From Thomasclavelia spiroformis DSM 1552 (GTDB taxonomy: Bacteria; Bacillota_I; Bacilli_A; Erysipelotrichales; Coprobacillaceae), in the NCBI RefSeq assembly GCF_025149465.1, contig NZ_CP102275.1, positions 558,001-622,000 on the forward strand: DNA of 64,000 nucleotides. The letters are read 5' to 3'. The translations under genes and the position numbers were made by a program. Under the pieces are notes generated by a model. The model made no database searches, had not been told where the DNA came from, and saw nothing but the letters and a program-made list of their open reading frames with translations. Positions 63,261 through 64,000 of this stretch are shown here, piece by piece. The stretch's first letter is position 1, and each line of letters starts with the position of its first letter.

Positions 63261-64000
63261 ATGGAAAATATTAGTGAACATGTAAAAAGAGAGCGTGAGG
63301 CTAGAGGGATTACATTAGAAGAATTAGCCAAAGGAACATTTATTTCTGTAGCTGTCTTGAAAGATATAGAATCCGGAGCATTTGACAAGTACAAAGGTGA
63401 TGAATTGTACTTGAAAATGTATTTACGAAAAATTGCTAAATATTTAGGAATGGAAGAAAAGGAGCTTGATGCTGAGTTTGAAGCATTGACTCAAGAAATA
63501 CAATTGGATAAAAGTTATCAAGGCAATAATGATAAAAAATTAGTAGATGAAAATAAGAAAAATGTTACTATTTCTGGAAAAGTTAGTGATACATTTAAAG
63601 ATTTGAAAAATGTTAAACCGAAAAAAACAATATCAAATAAAAAAGTGTATGAAGATAGATATTTGATGAGATATTTTAAGTATGTATTAGTTGCTTTAGT
63701 TTGTATAGGAATTGTTTTTGTTGTTTGGTATTCTATTGTTGCAACAAGAACTCCTAGTAGCAATGAAGATTTTAAAGATAATAATACCCCGACTGTAGAA
63801 GGTAATAATGATGTTCAAGATCAAAATACTGATAATGGAAATAATGAAACTGATACAACTGAGGAAAATAATAAAAAAGATGAGATAAAACCTACCCATA
63901 CTGTTGAAATAACTAAGAATGGTAATTTGGATTATAGTTTTAAACTAGCTCCAGAACAGACAACTTTTAAATTTAAAGCTGAATTTGTAGGACGTTCATG
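63261..64000 (+). CDS. RodZ-like helix-turn-helix membrane protein, 3' end outside the window
   Basis: The frame is open for 246 codons to the window edge. An N-terminal Xre-type helix-turn-helix (about 5-70: REARGITLEELAKGTFIS) is followed by a charged linker, one membrane segment (about 138-155) and an Asn/Asp/Glu-rich external linker. A beta-rich domain begins near 215 and is probably DUF4115. This is the layout of RodZ, which links MreB to the envelope and keeps rod shape. Ribosome site AAGGAGG. Confidence 0.8.
   Translation, partial: MENISEHVKREREARGITLEELAKGTFISVAVLKDIESGAFDKYKGDELYLKMYLRKIAKYLGMEEKELDAEFEALTQEIQLDKSYQGNNDKKLVDENKKNVTISGKVSDTFKDLKNVKPKKTISNKKVYEDRYLMRYFKYVLVALVCIGIVFVVWYSIVATRTPSSNEDFKDNNTPTVEGNNDVQDQNTDNGNNETDTTEENNKKDEIKPTHTVEITKNGNLDYSFKLAPEQTTFKFKAEFVGRS

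Overview
The window is a low-GC Firmicute chromosome segment. The 16S rRNA gene at 32185-33711 reads, from memory of the group and without a database search, like Erysipelotrichia/Coprobacillaceae (the Thomasclavelia, former Clostridium ramosum/spiroforme, neighbourhood). AT-rich codon use, AAAGGAGG-type ribosome sites, T-box control and spore genes (sspI, a spoVIF homologue, spoIVA, a spoVD-like PBP) agree with a spore-forming Gram-positive gut anaerobe. TGA is used as a stop.

Layout. 1-2.9 kb: the 3' part of an HtrA protease gene, a zinc-ribbon/DUF2085 membrane pair, mgsA, and a 58-residue ferredoxin on the minus strand. 2.9-8 kb: a tail-anchored acidic protein, cmk, der, gpsA, spoVIF-like, yceD-rpmF. 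8-14 kb: a short division cluster mraZ-rsmH-ftsL-pbpB-spoVD-like, with four MraZ-box-like repeats in the leader. 14-16 kb: a degenerate RumA-type methyltransferase and small proteins. 16-26 kb: a replication/repair operon dnaE-polA-mutM-(Gfo/Idh)-coaE-dnaB-dnaI. 26-29 kb: pfkA-pyk. 29-32 kb: two unknown membrane proteins, sspI, a YgjP-type metallopeptidase and a TrmH-family methyltransferase. 32-37 kb: a 16S-23S-5S operon without tRNAs. 37-41 kb: T-box-pheS-pheT, with a group II intron inserted in the pheT terminator. 42.7-49 kb: tmcAL, a split ThrE exporter, a decayed ogt, an orphan PTS EIIB, a second pyk and an aminotransferase. 49-54 kb: spoIVA-hup, yugP, ypmB-dnaD-nth, then a second, decayed intron behind the nth terminator. 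54-58.5 kb: recU-ponA opposite gpsB and rnpB. 58.5-64 kb: a TetR regulator, ahpC plus a domain-permuted AhpF-like reductase, fucO, and the 5' part of a rodZ-like gene.

Most genes are conserved housekeeping genes in familiar Firmicute neighbourhoods (spoIVA-hup, ypmB-dnaD-nth, recU-ponA-gpsB-rnpB, mraZ-rsmH-ftsL-pbp). I see no CRISPR array, prophage, transposase, tRNA gene or defence island. The points most worth a second look are: the AhpF-like protein with reversed domain order; a RumA paralogue that has lost most catalytic motifs; two different group II introns, each in the T-tract of a terminator; the MraZ-box array; unexplained perfect palindromes upstream of the second pyk and of ahpC; and duplicated processing modules around the 16S and 23S genes.
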